DNA from: Pseudomonadota bacterium
Lineage (GTDB): Bacteria > Pseudomonadota > Alphaproteobacteria > Rhizobiales > Rhizobiaceae
Reading direction: 5' to 3'
Length of the DNA stretch: 47,108 bases
Assembly (NCBI GenBank): GCA_023444445.1
Contig: JAEXMK010000221.1
Location: forward strand, 1 to 47,108
Shown: positions 27,632 through 37,166 of the stretch, piece by piece
How the letters are laid out: the number at the start of each line of letters is the position of its first letter
Position numbering within the stretch: the first letter of the stretch is position 1
Notes under the pieces: generated by a model
The model's input: only the letters and a program-made list of their open reading frames with translations
Databases searched by the model: none
What the model was told of the DNA's origin: nothing
Program-made: the position numbers and the translations under genes

Positions 27632-28903
27632 ATGAAAGTTCTGTTGATCGGTTCCGGCGGACGCGAACATGCGCTGGCGTGGAAAATCGCCCAGTCTCCC
27701 CTGCTCGACGAGCTTTACGCCGCTCCCGGCAACCCCGGCATCGCCGACCATGCGAAGCTTGTGGAGCTGAACGTGGAAGATCATGCTGCCGTCATCGCCT
27801 TTGCGAAGGAAAAAGCAATCGACTTCGTCGTCATCGGCCCGGAAGCGCCGTTGGTCGCAGGCCTCGCAGATGATCTTCGCGCGGCGAGCATCGCCACCTT
27901 CGGACCTTCGAAGGCCGCGGCCCAGCTTGAGGGCTCGAAGGGTTTCACCAAGGACCTCTGCGCCCGTTACAACATTCCGACCGGCGCTTACCAGCGCTTC
28001 AAGGCAGCCGAACCCGCCAAGGACTATGTCCGCGCACAGGGTGCACCCATCGTCATCAAGGCCGACGGGCTTGCTGCCGGCAAGGGCGTGACCGTTGCGA
28101 TGACGGAAGCGGAAGCGCTGGCCGCCATCGACGACTGTTTCGATGGCGCTTTCGGCGCGGCCGGCGCCGAAGTGGTCGTGGAAGCCTTCCTGGACGGCGA
28201 AGAGGCCAGCTTCTTCTGCCTTTCGGACGGCAAAACGGCGCTCGCGCTCGCCACCGCGCAGGACCACAAACGCGTGGGCGATGGCGATACCGGCCCGAAT
28301 ACCGGCGGCATGGGCGCCTATTCCCCCGCCCCGGTCATGACACCTGATATGGTGGAGCGTACCATGAGGGAGATCATCGAACCGACGATTTCCGGCATGG
28401 CCAAGGATGGCAACCCCTTCTCCGGCGTCTTTTTCGCCGGCCTGATGATAACGGCCAAGGGTCCGGAACTGATCGAATACAACGTGCGCTTCGGCGATCC
28501 CGAATGCCAGGTGCTGATGATGCGTCTGAAGAGTGACCTTTTGCCGATCCTCTACGCCACGGCCACCGGCACTCTGGACAAGGTTGAGGCGGAATGGCGC
28601 GACGATGCGGCGCTGACCGTGGTTCTCGCCTCCAAGGGCTATCCCGGCGCCTACGACAAGAACACGCCGATCGCGCATATTCCAGAGGCCAGCGAAGAGG
28701 CAAAGGTGTTCCATGCAGGAACCGCGCTGAAGGACGGCAAACTCGTCGCGATCGGTGGCCGCGTTCTCAACGTTACCGCCTTTGGCAAGAGCGTCACGGA
28801 AGCGCAGGCGCGCGCCTACGCGCTGGCCGACAAGGTTGAATGGGAAAACGGCTTCTGCCGCCGGGATATTGGCTGGCAGGCCATTGCCCGTGAAAAGGCC
28901 TGA
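27632..28903 (+). CDS. purD: Phosphoribosylamine-glycine ligase PurD
   Basis: A 423-residue ATP-grasp ligase that makes glycinamide ribonucleotide from phosphoribosylamine, glycine and ATP in purine synthesis. It has the N-terminal loop [13 protein letters not shown], the ATP-grasp segment [32 protein letters not shown], and [11 protein letters not shown] carrying metal-binding residues. The ATG at 27632 has AGGGA upstream; a TTG two codons earlier is less likely. It starts 182 bases from the divergent tex start. Confidence 0.97.
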   Translation: MKVLLIGSGGREHALAWKIAQSPLLDELYAAPGNPGIADHAKLVELNVEDHAAVIAFAKEKAIDFVVIGPEAPLVAGLADDLRAASIATFGPSKAAAQLEGSKGFTKDLCARYNIPTGAYQRFKAAEPAKDYVRAQGAPIVIKADGLAAGKGVTVAMTEAEALAAIDDCFDGAFGAAGAEVVVEAFLDGEEASFFCLSDGKTALALATAQDHKRVGDGDTGPNTGGMGAYSPAPVMTPDMVERTMREIIEPTISGMAKDGNPFSGVFFAGLMITAKGPELIEYNVRFGDPECQVLMMRLKSDLLPILYATATGTLDKVEAEWRDDAALTVVLASKGYPGAYDKNTPIAHIPEASEEAKVFHAGTALKDGKLVAIGGRVLNVTAFGKSVTEAQARAYALADKVEWENGFCRRDIGWQAIAREKA

Positions 28904-28985
28904 TCCTTAAAGCGGACGGGCCTGGCAGAGCGATTATTTCGTTCAATTTTTACCAAGTTTGCTGACCCGATGGAAACGAAAGACC

Positions 28986-28997
28986 GGTAATATTACC
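28986..28997. promoter_or_regulatory. Perfect 12 bp palindrome upstream of the HPE1-like gene
   Basis: GGTAATATTACC is a perfect palindrome ending 64 bases before the ATG at 29062. It fits a dimeric regulator site or a promoter element. No family is assigned. Confidence 0.3.
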
Positions 28998-29061
28998 CCC
29001 AATATTGCATGGCGCAGTGTGTCTCGATTGCGAGGCCGCGCCGTCATTTCGGGGGTTTTCG

Positions 29062-29571
29062 ATGCATCGTCTTTTTCTGACAGCGATTGTCTTGCTGACC
29101 GGCGGGTCGGCGATGGCATCCTCCATCGAATATATCAATGGCGTGCATGTCGCCAATGGCAGCTTCGTTCGCCTCGATTGCGCCGGCTGCCAGCCGTTGA
29201 AGAACAAACCGGCCACGCAGGGCTATGCCATTCCATCCATCGAGCCGGGCACGCAGCATACCGAAATGCGCGAAGTCGACGGTAAACGCGCGCTGCTGCG
29301 CACCGAAGCCTGGCTTGGCGGCGCACCCGTTACCTTTGTCAGCACCAATCCCGCATGGATGATGGACTCCTCCGCCACCGCCATCGCCACCTATGACGAG
29401 GCAGCACCCGAAGTACATCCCGCAGAAACGGTTTCGACGCCGGCCGGCATCGACGTGACGACGACCACGGCAGCCGTCAAGGTAATCTCCAGCGACGACG
29501 CATCCAAGCCCACCAACGCCTCGGTGATTGGCGCGCCCCAGTTCCCGGATTTCCAGTTGCGCGGCAATTGA
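29062..29571 (+). CDS. Small exported protein, HPE1-like
   Basis: A 169-residue exported protein. Residues 1-19 are a signal peptide (MHRLFLTAIVLLTGGSAMAS). The mature part begins SSIEYINGVHVANGSFVRL, then a CAGC pair at about residues 36-39 and a conserved block REVDGKRALLRTEAWLGG. The last 60 residues are Thr/Ala/Pro-rich and probably disordered. It resembles proteins that databases label as having a plant virulence effector HPE1-like domain in Rhizobiaceae; I recall that label only by overall pattern, and no effector function is shown. GGGGG 6 bases before the ATG at 29062 favours this start over 29005. Confidence 0.7.
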   Translation: MHRLFLTAIVLLTGGSAMASSIEYINGVHVANGSFVRLDCAGCQPLKNKPATQGYAIPSIEPGTQHTEMREVDGKRALLRTEAWLGGAPVTFVSTNPAWMMDSSATAIATYDEAAPEVHPAETVSTPAGIDVTTTTAAVKVISSDDASKPTNASVIGAPQFPDFQLRGN

Positions 29572-29896
29572 TCCCGCTGTGGCGCTCTGATGACAAACGT
29601 CAAATAATCGCGCGTTCGCTGTATCCCTCAAGCAGTGCCGCAACCATGCGGGGAATATTACTTTCTGTGCTGCTTATTCTGCCAGTCGGGTCTGATAAAG
29701 CTTTCGCTAATTAAGTATTTATTCAAATTTTTGGCCGCTAAGTGCCATTATAGTGCGATGCAGCACAGGATGAGGCCACGGCGCGGACACGCGCTTTTTG
29801 AGCCTTTTATCGCGCATCATGCGCCTCTCCCATCTCCGAAACATCGGTACCGCGCGGCGTATCGTTACGCGCGATCCCAAACGCTTGTGAGCGCCC
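29572..29896. other. Intergenic region (325 bp) before the chemoreceptor gene
   Basis: No gene is supported here. It contains an AT-rich stretch at about 29690-29750 that is a plausible promoter region for the chemoreceptor. A short open frame at 29635-30009 has no coding character. Confidence 0.5.
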
Positions 29897-31720
29897 ATGA
29901 AGAACCTTTCCATTTCCCGTCAACTGATCGTTCTCGTGGTGGCCCTGATGGCCGCCTTCGCCGCGGCGACCTTCTACCAGCTGAAATCTGCAACCGACGC
30001 GATCTATGAGGAACGCTACGGCATGCTGCGGACACAGGTGCAATCGGCGATCTCCATCCTGCAATCGTTCTACGACAAGGAGAAGGCGGGAACGCTTTCG
30101 CATGACGAGGCCATGAAGCAGGCCTATGCGACCGTTAGCGCCATGCGGTTTACCCCTGATGGCTATTTGTTCGGCTACGACTACGACGTGACGATGAAGT
30201 TCCATCCCGACGCCAAACGCGTCGGTGAAAACTACAAGGGCAAGCCGGATAGCAAGGGTTTTGCCTATCGTGACGAGTTGGTGCGACTTGGTCGCAATGG
30301 CGGCGGCCAGACGGATTTTTACGGTCCGAAGCCCGGCATGGAAGGCAATGACTACGCCAAAAGCTCATACGCCCTTGCCTTCGAGCCCTGGCAGGTGGTG
30401 GTCGTAACAGGTGTTTACATCGATGATCTCAACGCGCAGGTGCGCGGCGAGGTGATGAAGGCGCTGTCAATCGGCGCCGCCATTTTTGTGCTGGCGCTTG
30501 CCGCCGCTTTCTACGTCATCCGTGGCATTTCGAAACCGCTTGGCGATATTCACCGCGCACTCGGAGAAGTGGCCAATGAGAACGTTTCGCTTGCCATTCC
30601 CCATACCGGCCTGACCAATGAGGTCGGCATGATGGCGAAGGCTACTGCTTCGCTTCAGGACAAGGTGCGCGAGCGCCACGCAATGCAGCGCCGTGAGGAA
30701 GAGCAGCAGCAGCAACTTGATGCCGAGCGCCAGAACAATCTCGACATGCAGCGCGACGAAGCCGCATTGCAGGCGCGGGTTGTCGCGACCATCGGCGAGG
30801 CGCTGGAAAAGCTGGCCGGCGGCGATCTGACCGTGCGCTGCGGCGATCTCGGCAACCGTTACGCAACGCTGCGCGACAATTTCAACGAGGCGCTGACGCA
30901 TCTCGATGCCGCCATGGCCAAGGTGAATTCAAAGAGCATCGACATTGGCGGCTCCAAGGAAGAAATCCGCAAGGCCTCCAACGAGCTTTCGCAGCGCACC
31001 GAACGGCAGGCTGCAAATCTCGAAGAAACCTCCGCAGCACTGGACGAATTGACCGTCGCGGTTCGCCAGACAGCGGAAGGTGCTGCGGATGCCGCCAAGC
31101 GCGTCACTAGTGTCAGCTCGGAGGCGGCACGCAGTGACCGGGTTGTGGAAGAAGCGATATCGGCGATGAGCGGTATCGAACAATCCTCCGACCAGATTTC
31201 CAACATCATTGGCGTGATTGATGACATTGCCTTCCAGACCAACCTTCTGGCGCTGAATGCCGGTGTGGAGGCAGCGCGCGCGGGCGAAGCCGGCAAGGGC
31301 TTTGCCGTGGTGGCGCAGGAAGTGCGCGAACTGGCGCAGAAATCCGCAGCCGCCGCAAGAGAGATCAAGGCGCAGATCTCCCGCTCCTCCACCCAGGTGG
31401 AAAACGGCGTGCGCCTCGTCGGCGAGACCGGAGAAGCGCTGAAACGCATCTCGGATCAGATCAAATCCGCCAACGAGATCGTCAGCAAGATCGCCCATTC
31501 GGCGGCCGAACAAGATACGACGCTACGCTCGATCTCGACATCGCTCAACCAGCTCGACGTCGCCACTCAGCACAATGCGGCAATGGCGGAAGAAACCACG
31601 GCTTCGGCCGAGGCACTTGCGGTGGATACCGAAGAGCTGCTGAACCTCATCCGCGGCTTCCGCGTCTCCTCCGGCCACCAGCTTCACGGCATGGCGCAAG
31701 AAATGCGCATGGCGGGGTGA
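29897..31720 (+). CDS. Methyl-accepting chemotaxis protein with single Cache domain
   Basis: A 607-residue chemoreceptor. The first membrane segment spans about residues 8-27. A periplasmic single Cache domain (about 30-185) holds [19 protein letters not shown] and [10 protein letters not shown]. The second membrane segment is about 190-212. A HAMP domain follows, then a Gln/Glu-rich coil ([15 protein letters not shown]), a second HAMP-like part around [17 protein letters not shown], and the signalling domain with the hairpin tip [20 protein letters not shown] and [13 protein letters not shown]. The C-terminus ends MAQEMRMAG and lacks the Trp-containing pentapeptide that tethers CheR. The ligand is unknown. 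It is monocistronic and ends with a terminator at 31742. Confidence 0.93.
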   Translation: MKNLSISRQLIVLVVALMAAFAAATFYQLKSATDAIYEERYGMLRTQVQSAISILQSFYDKEKAGTLSHDEAMKQAYATVSAMRFTPDGYLFGYDYDVTMKFHPDAKRVGENYKGKPDSKGFAYRDELVRLGRNGGGQTDFYGPKPGMEGNDYAKSSYALAFEPWQVVVVTGVYIDDLNAQVRGEVMKALSIGAAIFVLALAAAFYVIRGISKPLGDIHRALGEVANENVSLAIPHTGLTNEVGMMAKATASLQDKVRERHAMQRREEEQQQQLDAERQNNLDMQRDEAALQARVVATIGEALEKLAGGDLTVRCGDLGNRYATLRDNFNEALTHLDAAMAKVNSKSIDIGGSKEEIRKASNELSQRTERQAANLEETSAALDELTVAVRQTAEGAADAAKRVTSVSSEAARSDRVVEEAISAMSGIEQSSDQISNIIGVIDDIAFQTNLLALNAGVEAARAGEAGKGFAVVAQEVRELAQKSAAAAREIKAQISRSSTQVENGVRLVGETGEALKRISDQIKSANEIVSKIAHSAAEQDTTLRSISTSLNQLDVATQHNAAMAEETTASAEALAVDTEELLNLIRGFRVSSGHQLHGMAQEMRMAG

Positions 31721-31741
31721 CAGGCTCCGAAGCTATCGATG

Positions 31742-31774
31742 AAAAACGGCGCCGGGGGAGACTCCGGCGCTTTT
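31742..31774 (+). terminator. Terminator after the chemoreceptor gene
   Basis: Stem GCGCCGG (31749-31755) pairs with CCGGCGC (31764-31770), extended by GG/CT inside, followed by TTTT. The A-run at its left side may also terminate the convergent DUF523 transcript. Confidence 0.75.
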
Positions 31775-31777
31775 CCT

Positions 31778-32263
31778 TTAACGGGTGAGCGCATCCAGCC
31801 GGTCGATATCGGCAGGTGAAAATACGGCAATACCGGCTTTTTCAAGCAACGCCGCCGTCACGCCCTTGCCCGCATGTTTAACGCCTGAAAACGAACCGTC
31901 GTAAATCGCAAGCGATCCGCAGGACGGACTGCCATCGATCAGCAGCGCGTGGGTGCAGCCATTGGCCCTGGCAAAGGCTAGCGCCTTTTCAGCACCCGCG
32001 ATGAATTCAGCCGTGACATCGCCACCAGTCACCTCACGCACGCGGGCGTGGCCTTCCAGCACATCGAGACCGGACGCCCCATTCTCGATTTCCGCCGGCG
32101 GGCGGGGAACAGGCATGCCGCCTGCCATTTCCGGACAGATGGTCACCAGCCTGCCCTCGTCCCGCCAGCGGTCTATCGCCGGGTGGGCGAAGGGTTTGCC
32201 TCTGCCGTCGTAACGCACAGGTTGGCCAAGGAGGCAGGCGCTGATGAGGATTTTGCCCACCAT
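31778..32263 (-). CDS. DUF523 family protein, coupled to a toxin-antitoxin operon
   Basis: A 161-residue protein of the DUF523 family. The three conserved pieces are present: SACLLGQPVRYDG near the start, ICPEMAGGMPVPRPPAEI in the middle, and DGSPSCGS with a Cys before KHAGKGVTAALL. Conserved cysteines suggest a metal or cofactor site. Its ATG at 32263 overlaps the antitoxin stop as TGATG, so it should be translated by coupling. An in-frame GTG one codon earlier is possible. It may be a co-opted passenger of the toxin-antitoxin operon or part of its function. Confidence 0.88.
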   Translation of the reverse strand: MVGKILISACLLGQPVRYDGRGKPFAHPAIDRWRDEGRLVTICPEMAGGMPVPRPPAEIENGASGLDVLEGHARVREVTGGDVTAEFIAGAEKALAFARANGCTHALLIDGSPSCGSLAIYDGSFSGVKHAGKGVTAALLEKAGIAVFSPADIDRLDALTR

Positions 32264-32577
32264 CACGCCGCTGCGACAGCAAGATGAATGCCTGCATTCT
32301 TTTGAAGTGCATGGATGACATTAAACAGATTGTCAGCCCGGGGATTGCCCTTGGGGCCGAACATGCGCATCAGGCTTTTGGGGGGCACATCCACCTGTTC
32401 GGACAATGTTTCAAAACCAATTGTGGCATTGATGAAGTCCCGCAATACCGCCTTGCCAGTCTCGACATCTCCCTCCAGCAGCAGTTCCACTGCGTCCGAC
32501 AGGAGGGCGGCACGGAATGCGGGATCGTTTTCCGCCCGAGCCTTGACCGTCTGTTTGAATTCCCGCGTCAGCGCCAT
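32263..32577 (-). CDS. Antitoxin of a HigBA-like type II system
   Basis: A 104-residue protein with a lambda-repressor-like helix-turn-helix. The helical N-terminus (LTREFKQTVKARAENDPAF) leads to the DNA-binding part DFINATIGFETLSEQVDVPP and KSLMRMFGPKGNPRADNLFN. The C-terminal pattern (GPKGNPR followed by a leucine-rich helix) is that of addiction-module antidote proteins. It begins 1 base after the toxin stop, and its stop overlaps the ATG of the DUF523 gene. A longer open frame to 32643 overlaps the toxin and is not used. Confidence 0.85.
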   Translation of the reverse strand: MALTREFKQTVKARAENDPAFRAALLSDAVELLLEGDVETGKAVLRDFINATIGFETLSEQVDVPPKSLMRMFGPKGNPRADNLFNVIHALQKNAGIHLAVAAA

Positions 32578-32578
32578 A

Positions 32579-32911
32579 TCAAATACCCTTCTCGATATTC
32601 TTTCTGGATTTGTAATCCAGCCAGAAGGCCTTGGCCGCTTCAATGTCCTTCTGCTGCCGCGTCTTCGTTCCGCCGATCAGCAGGATGACCAGCTCCTCGC
32701 CATCACGGCCGAAATAGACACGATATCCTGGACCGTAATCGATCCGGTATTCGAGAACACCTGATCCGACGGATTTGACATTGGAGAGATTGCCCTGCCC
32801 CATACGGGCCACGGCTATCGTCACTTTCGACGCAGCTCGCGCATCGATTTCCACGAACCAACGCCCGAAAGGGCTCAATCCCTTACGGTCCAGATATTCG
32901 GCGACCTTCAT
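32579..32911 (-). CDS. RelE/ParE-family toxin (HigB-like)
   Basis: A 110-residue toxin of the RelE/ParE superfamily, the type encoded before its antidote. The conserved order is visible: LSPFGRWFVEIDARAASKV, then GLEYRIDYGPGYRVYF-like strands (here GVLEYRIDYGPGYRVYFGRD), then VILLIGGTKTRQQKDIEAA. Family members cleave ribosome-bound mRNA; the Lys, Arg and Tyr residues expected for that are present. It is preceded by the operator palindrome at 32916-32941 and followed directly by the antitoxin gene. Confidence 0.9.
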   Translation of the reverse strand: MKVAEYLDRKGLSPFGRWFVEIDARAASKVTIAVARMGQGNLSNVKSVGSGVLEYRIDYGPGYRVYFGRDGEELVILLIGGTKTRQQKDIEAAKAFWLDYKSRKNIEKGI

Positions 32912-32915
32912 GGGT

Positions 32916-32941
32916 CAATGGTAACACAAACATTACCATTG
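32916..32941. promoter_or_regulatory. Operator palindrome of the toxin-antitoxin operon
   Basis: Perfect 9 bp arms CAATGGTAA and TTACCATTG are separated by 8 bases. The palindrome begins 4 bases beyond the toxin ATG, in the 41 bp gap after the glyS stop. Antitoxins of this class bind such dyads to repress their own operon, so it is the natural binding site for the helix-turn-helix antitoxin. Confidence 0.65.
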
Positions 32942-32952
32942 GCAAGCATGGT

Positions 32953-35106
32953 TTACCCCGTAATCTTCGAGAAATCCGCAACCGTCCCGGTCGCTTCGCG
33001 GATGGCCTTCAGCAGCGCCAAACGGTTCGCACGGATGGCCGCGTCCTCGTCGTTGACAAGCACATCCTCGAAGAACTTATCGACAGGCGCACGAAGCGTC
33101 GAAAGCGCCTGCATGGCGGAGCGGAAATCTTCGCCCGCAACGGCCTTTGCGGCATCGGCAGAGGCGGCCTTGATCGCAGCATACAGCGCCTTTTCGGCAT
33201 CGAGCTTCAACAGCTCTTCCGAAACGCCATCGGCCACCACGGTGCCCTTCTTTTCCTCGGCGGCCAGAAGCTGGGTGGCGCGCTTGGCGCCCGCCAGAAG
33301 GTTGCGGCCATCCTCGCCGGTGATGAAAGCGGTGAGCGCCTCGACACGGCGAGCGATCATCAGCAGATCATCGGATTCCGGCGTCAGAACGGCGTCGATC
33401 AGATCGTAACGCGCGCCGAGATCGCGCAAATATACCTTCAGGCGGTCGTGGAAGAAGGAGAGAAGGTCCGGGTCCTTGGCAACGCTCAGCAGCGGAAGCC
33501 GCACGTTTTTCTCAAGCAGAATACGCACCACACCCAGCGCCGCACGGCGCAGCGCAAAGGGATCCTTCGAACCGGTCGGCTTTTCGTCGATGGCCCAGAA
33601 ACCGACGAGGGTGTCGAGCTTGTCAGCGAGAGCGACCGTGATCGCCACCTTGTCGGCGGGCAGACGGTCGGAAGGGCCCTGCGGCTTGTAATGGTCTTCA
33701 ATCGCGGCCGCGACGCTTTCGTTTTCGCCCTGAAGCGCCGCATATTTGCGGCCCATCAGGCCCTGAAGCTCGGGGAATTCGCCGACGGCTTCGGTGCGCA
33801 GGTCGGCTTTCGCCAGCACCACGGCGCGGTCCACCAGAGCGGCATCGGCACCAACAACAGGAGCCAGCGCCTTGGCGAGTTCGCGGATGCGAGCCACGCG
33901 CTCACCCTGCGTGCCGAGCTTGGCGTGGAAGGTGACGTTCAGCGCGTCGAGCTTCGCCATGCGCTGATCGAGCGGCTTCTTGAGATCGAGGTTGAATTTC
34001 GCAGCCGAATCTTTCAGCGTTTCGAGATCGGGCAGATCGCCCTGGTCGCGGTTCCAGAAATGGCGAGCATCCGACAGGCGGGCGCGCACGACCTTGCCGT
34101 TGCCATGGATGATTTCCTTGCCGCCATCGCTTGCCTCGATGTTCGAGATCAGGATGAAGCGGTTGGAAAGGCCCTCCTCCGCACCCTGGTTGCGGGTGAC
34201 GAAACATTTCTGGTTGGTCTTGATGGTGAGACGGATGATTTCCGCCGGGATTTGCAGATAATCCTCTTCGAACGTCCCCATCAGTACCTGCGGCCATTCG
34301 ACAAGGCCGGAGACCTCTTCCAGCAGGCCTTCGTCTTCCACCAGATCGAGGCCGTTGGCGAAGGCGAGATCCTTGGCGTCATGCAGGATGATGTCCTTGC
34401 GGCGCTCGGCATCCAGCACGACCTTCGCCTTTTCGAGGCTCGAGACATAATCCTCGAAACGGCGCACGGTGATCGGGCCGGGCGCGTGGAAACGATGGCC
34501 ATAGGTAACGTTGCCGGCGACGATGCCGTCAATGGCGAAAGGAATGACCTGCGTTTCGTCATGTTCGGGGCCGAACAGGCAGACGATGGATTGCAGCGGG
34601 CGCACCCAGCGCAGACTTTCCGAACCCTTGCCTTCGATGCCGGCATAGCTCGAACCCTTCGGCATGGAGGCCGGGCCGGAGCGCATGGATTTCGGCCACG
34701 GGAAGGAGCGGATGATGCCGGGCATCACCTCGGCGATGATCTCTTCCGCCGGACGGCCGGGCTTGTTGATGATGGCGATGTAAAAATTGCCCTTCTTCGG
34801 ATCGGAAACCACCTGTGCTTCCGAGATATCGTTGAGGCCGGCGCCGCGCAGAAAGCCTTCGATGGCTTTCTCATTGGCATCGGTGCGCGGACCCTTCTTT
34901 TCCTCACGCACATCGGCGGAGCGGGCGTTGAGGCCGCGAATATCCAGCGTCAGGCGGCGTGGCGTCCAATATTCGCGTGCGCCCTCATAGGTCAGCCCTC
35001 TCTCCACCAGAGCGTCGGTGACGAGTTTCTTCAAATCGCCCGCCGCCTTGCGCTGCATGCGGGCAGGGATTTCCTCGGAGCGAAGTTCAAGCAGAAGATC
35101 GGGCAT
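32953..35106 (-). CDS. glyS: Glycyl-tRNA synthetase beta subunit
   Basis: A 717-residue subunit of the tetrameric alpha2-beta2 enzyme that charges tRNA-Gly; the beta chain binds the tRNA. Family features include [16 protein letters not shown] at the start, [13 protein letters not shown], and a C-terminal anticodon-binding-like region. The start ATG at 35106 matches the usual family N-terminus. Its partner glyQ lies 4 kb upstream on the same strand, with the LemA, aroA-like and DUF2207 genes between. The toxin-antitoxin operon follows 41 bases downstream. Confidence 0.96.
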   Translation of the reverse strand: MPDLLLELRSEEIPARMQRKAAGDLKKLVTDALVERGLTYEGAREYWTPRRLTLDIRGLNARSADVREEKKGPRTDANEKAIEGFLRGAGLNDISEAQVVSDPKKGNFYIAIINKPGRPAEEIIAEVMPGIIRSFPWPKSMRSGPASMPKGSSYAGIEGKGSESLRWVRPLQSIVCLFGPEHDETQVIPFAIDGIVAGNVTYGHRFHAPGPITVRRFEDYVSSLEKAKVVLDAERRKDIILHDAKDLAFANGLDLVEDEGLLEEVSGLVEWPQVLMGTFEEDYLQIPAEIIRLTIKTNQKCFVTRNQGAEEGLSNRFILISNIEASDGGKEIIHGNGKVVRARLSDARHFWNRDQGDLPDLETLKDSAAKFNLDLKKPLDQRMAKLDALNVTFHAKLGTQGERVARIRELAKALAPVVGADAALVDRAVVLAKADLRTEAVGEFPELQGLMGRKYAALQGENESVAAAIEDHYKPQGPSDRLPADKVAITVALADKLDTLVGFWAIDEKPTGSKDPFALRRAALGVVRILLEKNVRLPLLSVAKDPDLLSFFHDRLKVYLRDLGARYDLIDAVLTPESDDLLMIARRVEALTAFITGEDGRNLLAGAKRATQLLAAEEKKGTVVADGVSEELLKLDAEKALYAAIKAASADAAKAVAGEDFRSAMQALSTLRAPVDKFFEDVLVNDEDAAIRANRLALLKAIREATGTVADFSKITG

Positions 35107-35206
35107 GGGATCAAGACTTTATCTGTTGTCGGACGATTGCGGTCGGCTTAGCAAGCAACGCGGCAAAAGTCACCAACGCAATCGGTTAAATTACCGCCAG
35201 CGGGCG

Positions 35207-37144
35207 TTACCAGCCGCCGCCACCGCCACCACCGCCACCGGAGCCTGAAAATCCGCCGCCGCCACCGCTGGAGAAGCTGGAGCCGGACGAGCTGACAGGC
35301 TGGGGAATGGTGGAGGCGATGGTACTGGCCATGGAGGTGGAAAATCCGCCGATCCTGTCACCAAAGCTGCCGTAATTGCTGCCCAGGTACCAGCCGGGCG
35401 CATAACTTGCTGCGGCGGCACCGGCGGCGGCGGTCGCAAGCCAGGTCTCGAAGGTACGGCTCCAGGGCTTTTCGACGCCGAGCGCCACGGCATAGGGCAG
35501 CAGCGTTTCGAAATGTTGCGGCGACATGGCCGGTGCGCCCGCCATGTTCATCCGGTCCTTTTCGGCGAGCGTCAGATAGGTTCGGAGGCCTTCAATGCCA
35601 TCCATCAGCTTGCGGCCGAGCGGCGTCGGCGCGCCCATCAGAAACAGGAACAGCGCATTGGTGAGAATGATGCCGCCGATCGCGGCCAGCGCCAGCGATT
35701 TTGTATCATGCGTCACATCCAGCAGGACTTGGGATGCGATGCCGCCGATGACCGAAAAAGCCACGAAACCGGCAAAGGCCAGCATGACGATGCCGCCGAT
35801 ACGTTTACGCAACGGCGCGCCACGCGAAAATTGCCGGCCTATGCCAATCGACAGGACGCTGAAGAAGAAGCCAAAGAAACCGAATATCGCCACGGCGACA
35901 ATGGCGTTCTCATCGAGATCGCCAAATGCCAGCGTCGCGACGATGATGGCAATGCTGAAGATGATACCGAACACCGTGTAACCGGCGTTACTGCGGTAAT
36001 ATTTGCCGCGATGTTCCTTCTCTATCGCCGCGCGGAACTGCGTTCCGACCTTTTCGACCTCCGCCCCATGGGCCTTGTCGATGGTCAGCGTCGCCCCCGG
36101 ACCGCCGATAGAGGAAAGCAGCGTTTTCTGGCCAGTCGGCAGATCGGCAGCGGTCGCTTTTTCCGTGCGCCTGATGACAATGGAATTCTTCAGGTCTTCC
36201 AGAACGACGAACCCCTTCACGGCAAGATCAAGTGCGGAAGCGGAGAGCGCCGTCCAGCCCGCGCCGGAAAAACCCCTGTTATCGACATAATTGACCAGAG
36301 CCGGAGAAAGTCCCTCCGGCGCATCCCAGCGCGGCACAACCACGCCGCGGGCGGGATCACGGCCCACTGCGAACCATGCCCGCAGATAATAAAGCAGCAC
36401 GACAAATAGCCCGCCGCCGGAAAGCAGGATGGCCATATTATCGCGCAGCCACCAACCCGCCTCCTCAGATGCATCAGGCGCGGCAATCGCACCCTTGGGC
36501 AGCTTGAGGGCAACCGTCATGCCCTCGCCCACCGAAAACGGGCGGGTGGAGGCGAAGAATACCTCGTTGCCTTCGCTGAGAATGCGGGCGTCCTTGCCTT
36601 TCGCACCGAGAGGGCCGGTGAAGACAGCGGTTTCCGTGGCTTTTACGCCCGGCGGCAGCGTGATGGTCGCGGAAATCTCACCCATCGGGAATAGCCAGCC
36701 ATTGCCGGTGACGTTCCAGGTCAGCTCGTCATAATCGCTGAAATAACGGATCTGCCGCGCGGTGGTGTAGGTGATCTGGAAGATATGTTCGCCGGTCGGC
36801 AGAAAACGGTCGGCGCTGCCGGTATAGATGCGGATGCCGCCATCGATGGTTTCGGTGCGCCAGTTCTCGGGCGCGCCGTCGCGCTCCACCGAAACGACGT
36901 TGAAATCCACCTTGGTGCGGCGGTTATTCGCATCCAGCGCATAGAGCGGGAAATCGCGGAAGATGCCGCGTTTGATGTTCTGGCCTTCGGCGCGGGCGGT
37001 GATGGTCTCCGTCACCGTCAGCTTTCCGTCTTGCGCAACCTCGATGACCGAATGATACGAACGGATGAACTCTTCCGCGAAAGCCGGGAAGGCTGCGCCC
37101 AGGAAGACGAACAGCGCGAGAAGTCTTGCGACGATGGTCTTCAC
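35207..37144 (-). CDS. DUF2207 membrane protein with glycine-rich tail
   Basis: A 645-residue exported membrane protein. Residues 1-22 are a signal peptide ending FPAFA. The DUF2207 domain follows (EEFIRSYHSVIEVAQDGKL, ITARAEGQNIKRGIFRDFP, YTTARQIRYFSDYDELTWNV). Then come a membrane segment, a cytosolic region (GLSPALVNYVDNRGF), further membrane segments, and a C-terminal tail of Ser and Gly runs ending in GGGW. Such tails are usual for DUF2207 proteins, whose role is unknown; they often sit with LemA, as here. The GTG at 37144 follows GAGGAGGGG, so I prefer it to the open frame reaching 37282. Confidence 0.88.
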   Translation of the reverse strand: MKTIVARLLALFVFLGAAFPAFAEEFIRSYHSVIEVAQDGKLTVTETITARAEGQNIKRGIFRDFPLYALDANNRRTKVDFNVVSVERDGAPENWRTETIDGGIRIYTGSADRFLPTGEHIFQITYTTARQIRYFSDYDELTWNVTGNGWLFPMGEISATITLPPGVKATETAVFTGPLGAKGKDARILSEGNEVFFASTRPFSVGEGMTVALKLPKGAIAAPDASEEAGWWLRDNMAILLSGGGLFVVLLYYLRAWFAVGRDPARGVVVPRWDAPEGLSPALVNYVDNRGFSGAGWTALSASALDLAVKGFVVLEDLKNSIVIRRTEKATAADLPTGQKTLLSSIGGPGATLTIDKAHGAEVEKVGTQFRAAIEKEHRGKYYRSNAGYTVFGIIFSIAIIVATLAFGDLDENAIVAVAIFGFFGFFFSVLSIGIGRQFSRGAPLRKRIGGIVMLAFAGFVAFSVIGGIASQVLLDVTHDTKSLALAAIGGIILTNALFLFLMGAPTPLGRKLMDGIEGLRTYLTLAEKDRMNMAGAPAMSPQHFETLLPYAVALGVEKPWSRTFETWLATAAAGAAAASYAPGWYLGSNYGSFGDRIGGFSTSMASTIASTIPQPVSSSGSSFSSGGGGGFSGSGGGGGGGGGW

Positions 37145-37166
37145 GGGCGGCCCCTCCTCAATGGCT

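Noticed and set aside
29635..30009. Plus-strand open frame before the chemoreceptor
   Set aside because: It overlaps the true start of the chemoreceptor gene in another frame and has no ribosome site.
33448..35151. Plus-strand open frame of 567 codons opposite glyS
   Set aside because: glyS is certain on the other strand and the frame shows only shadow composition.
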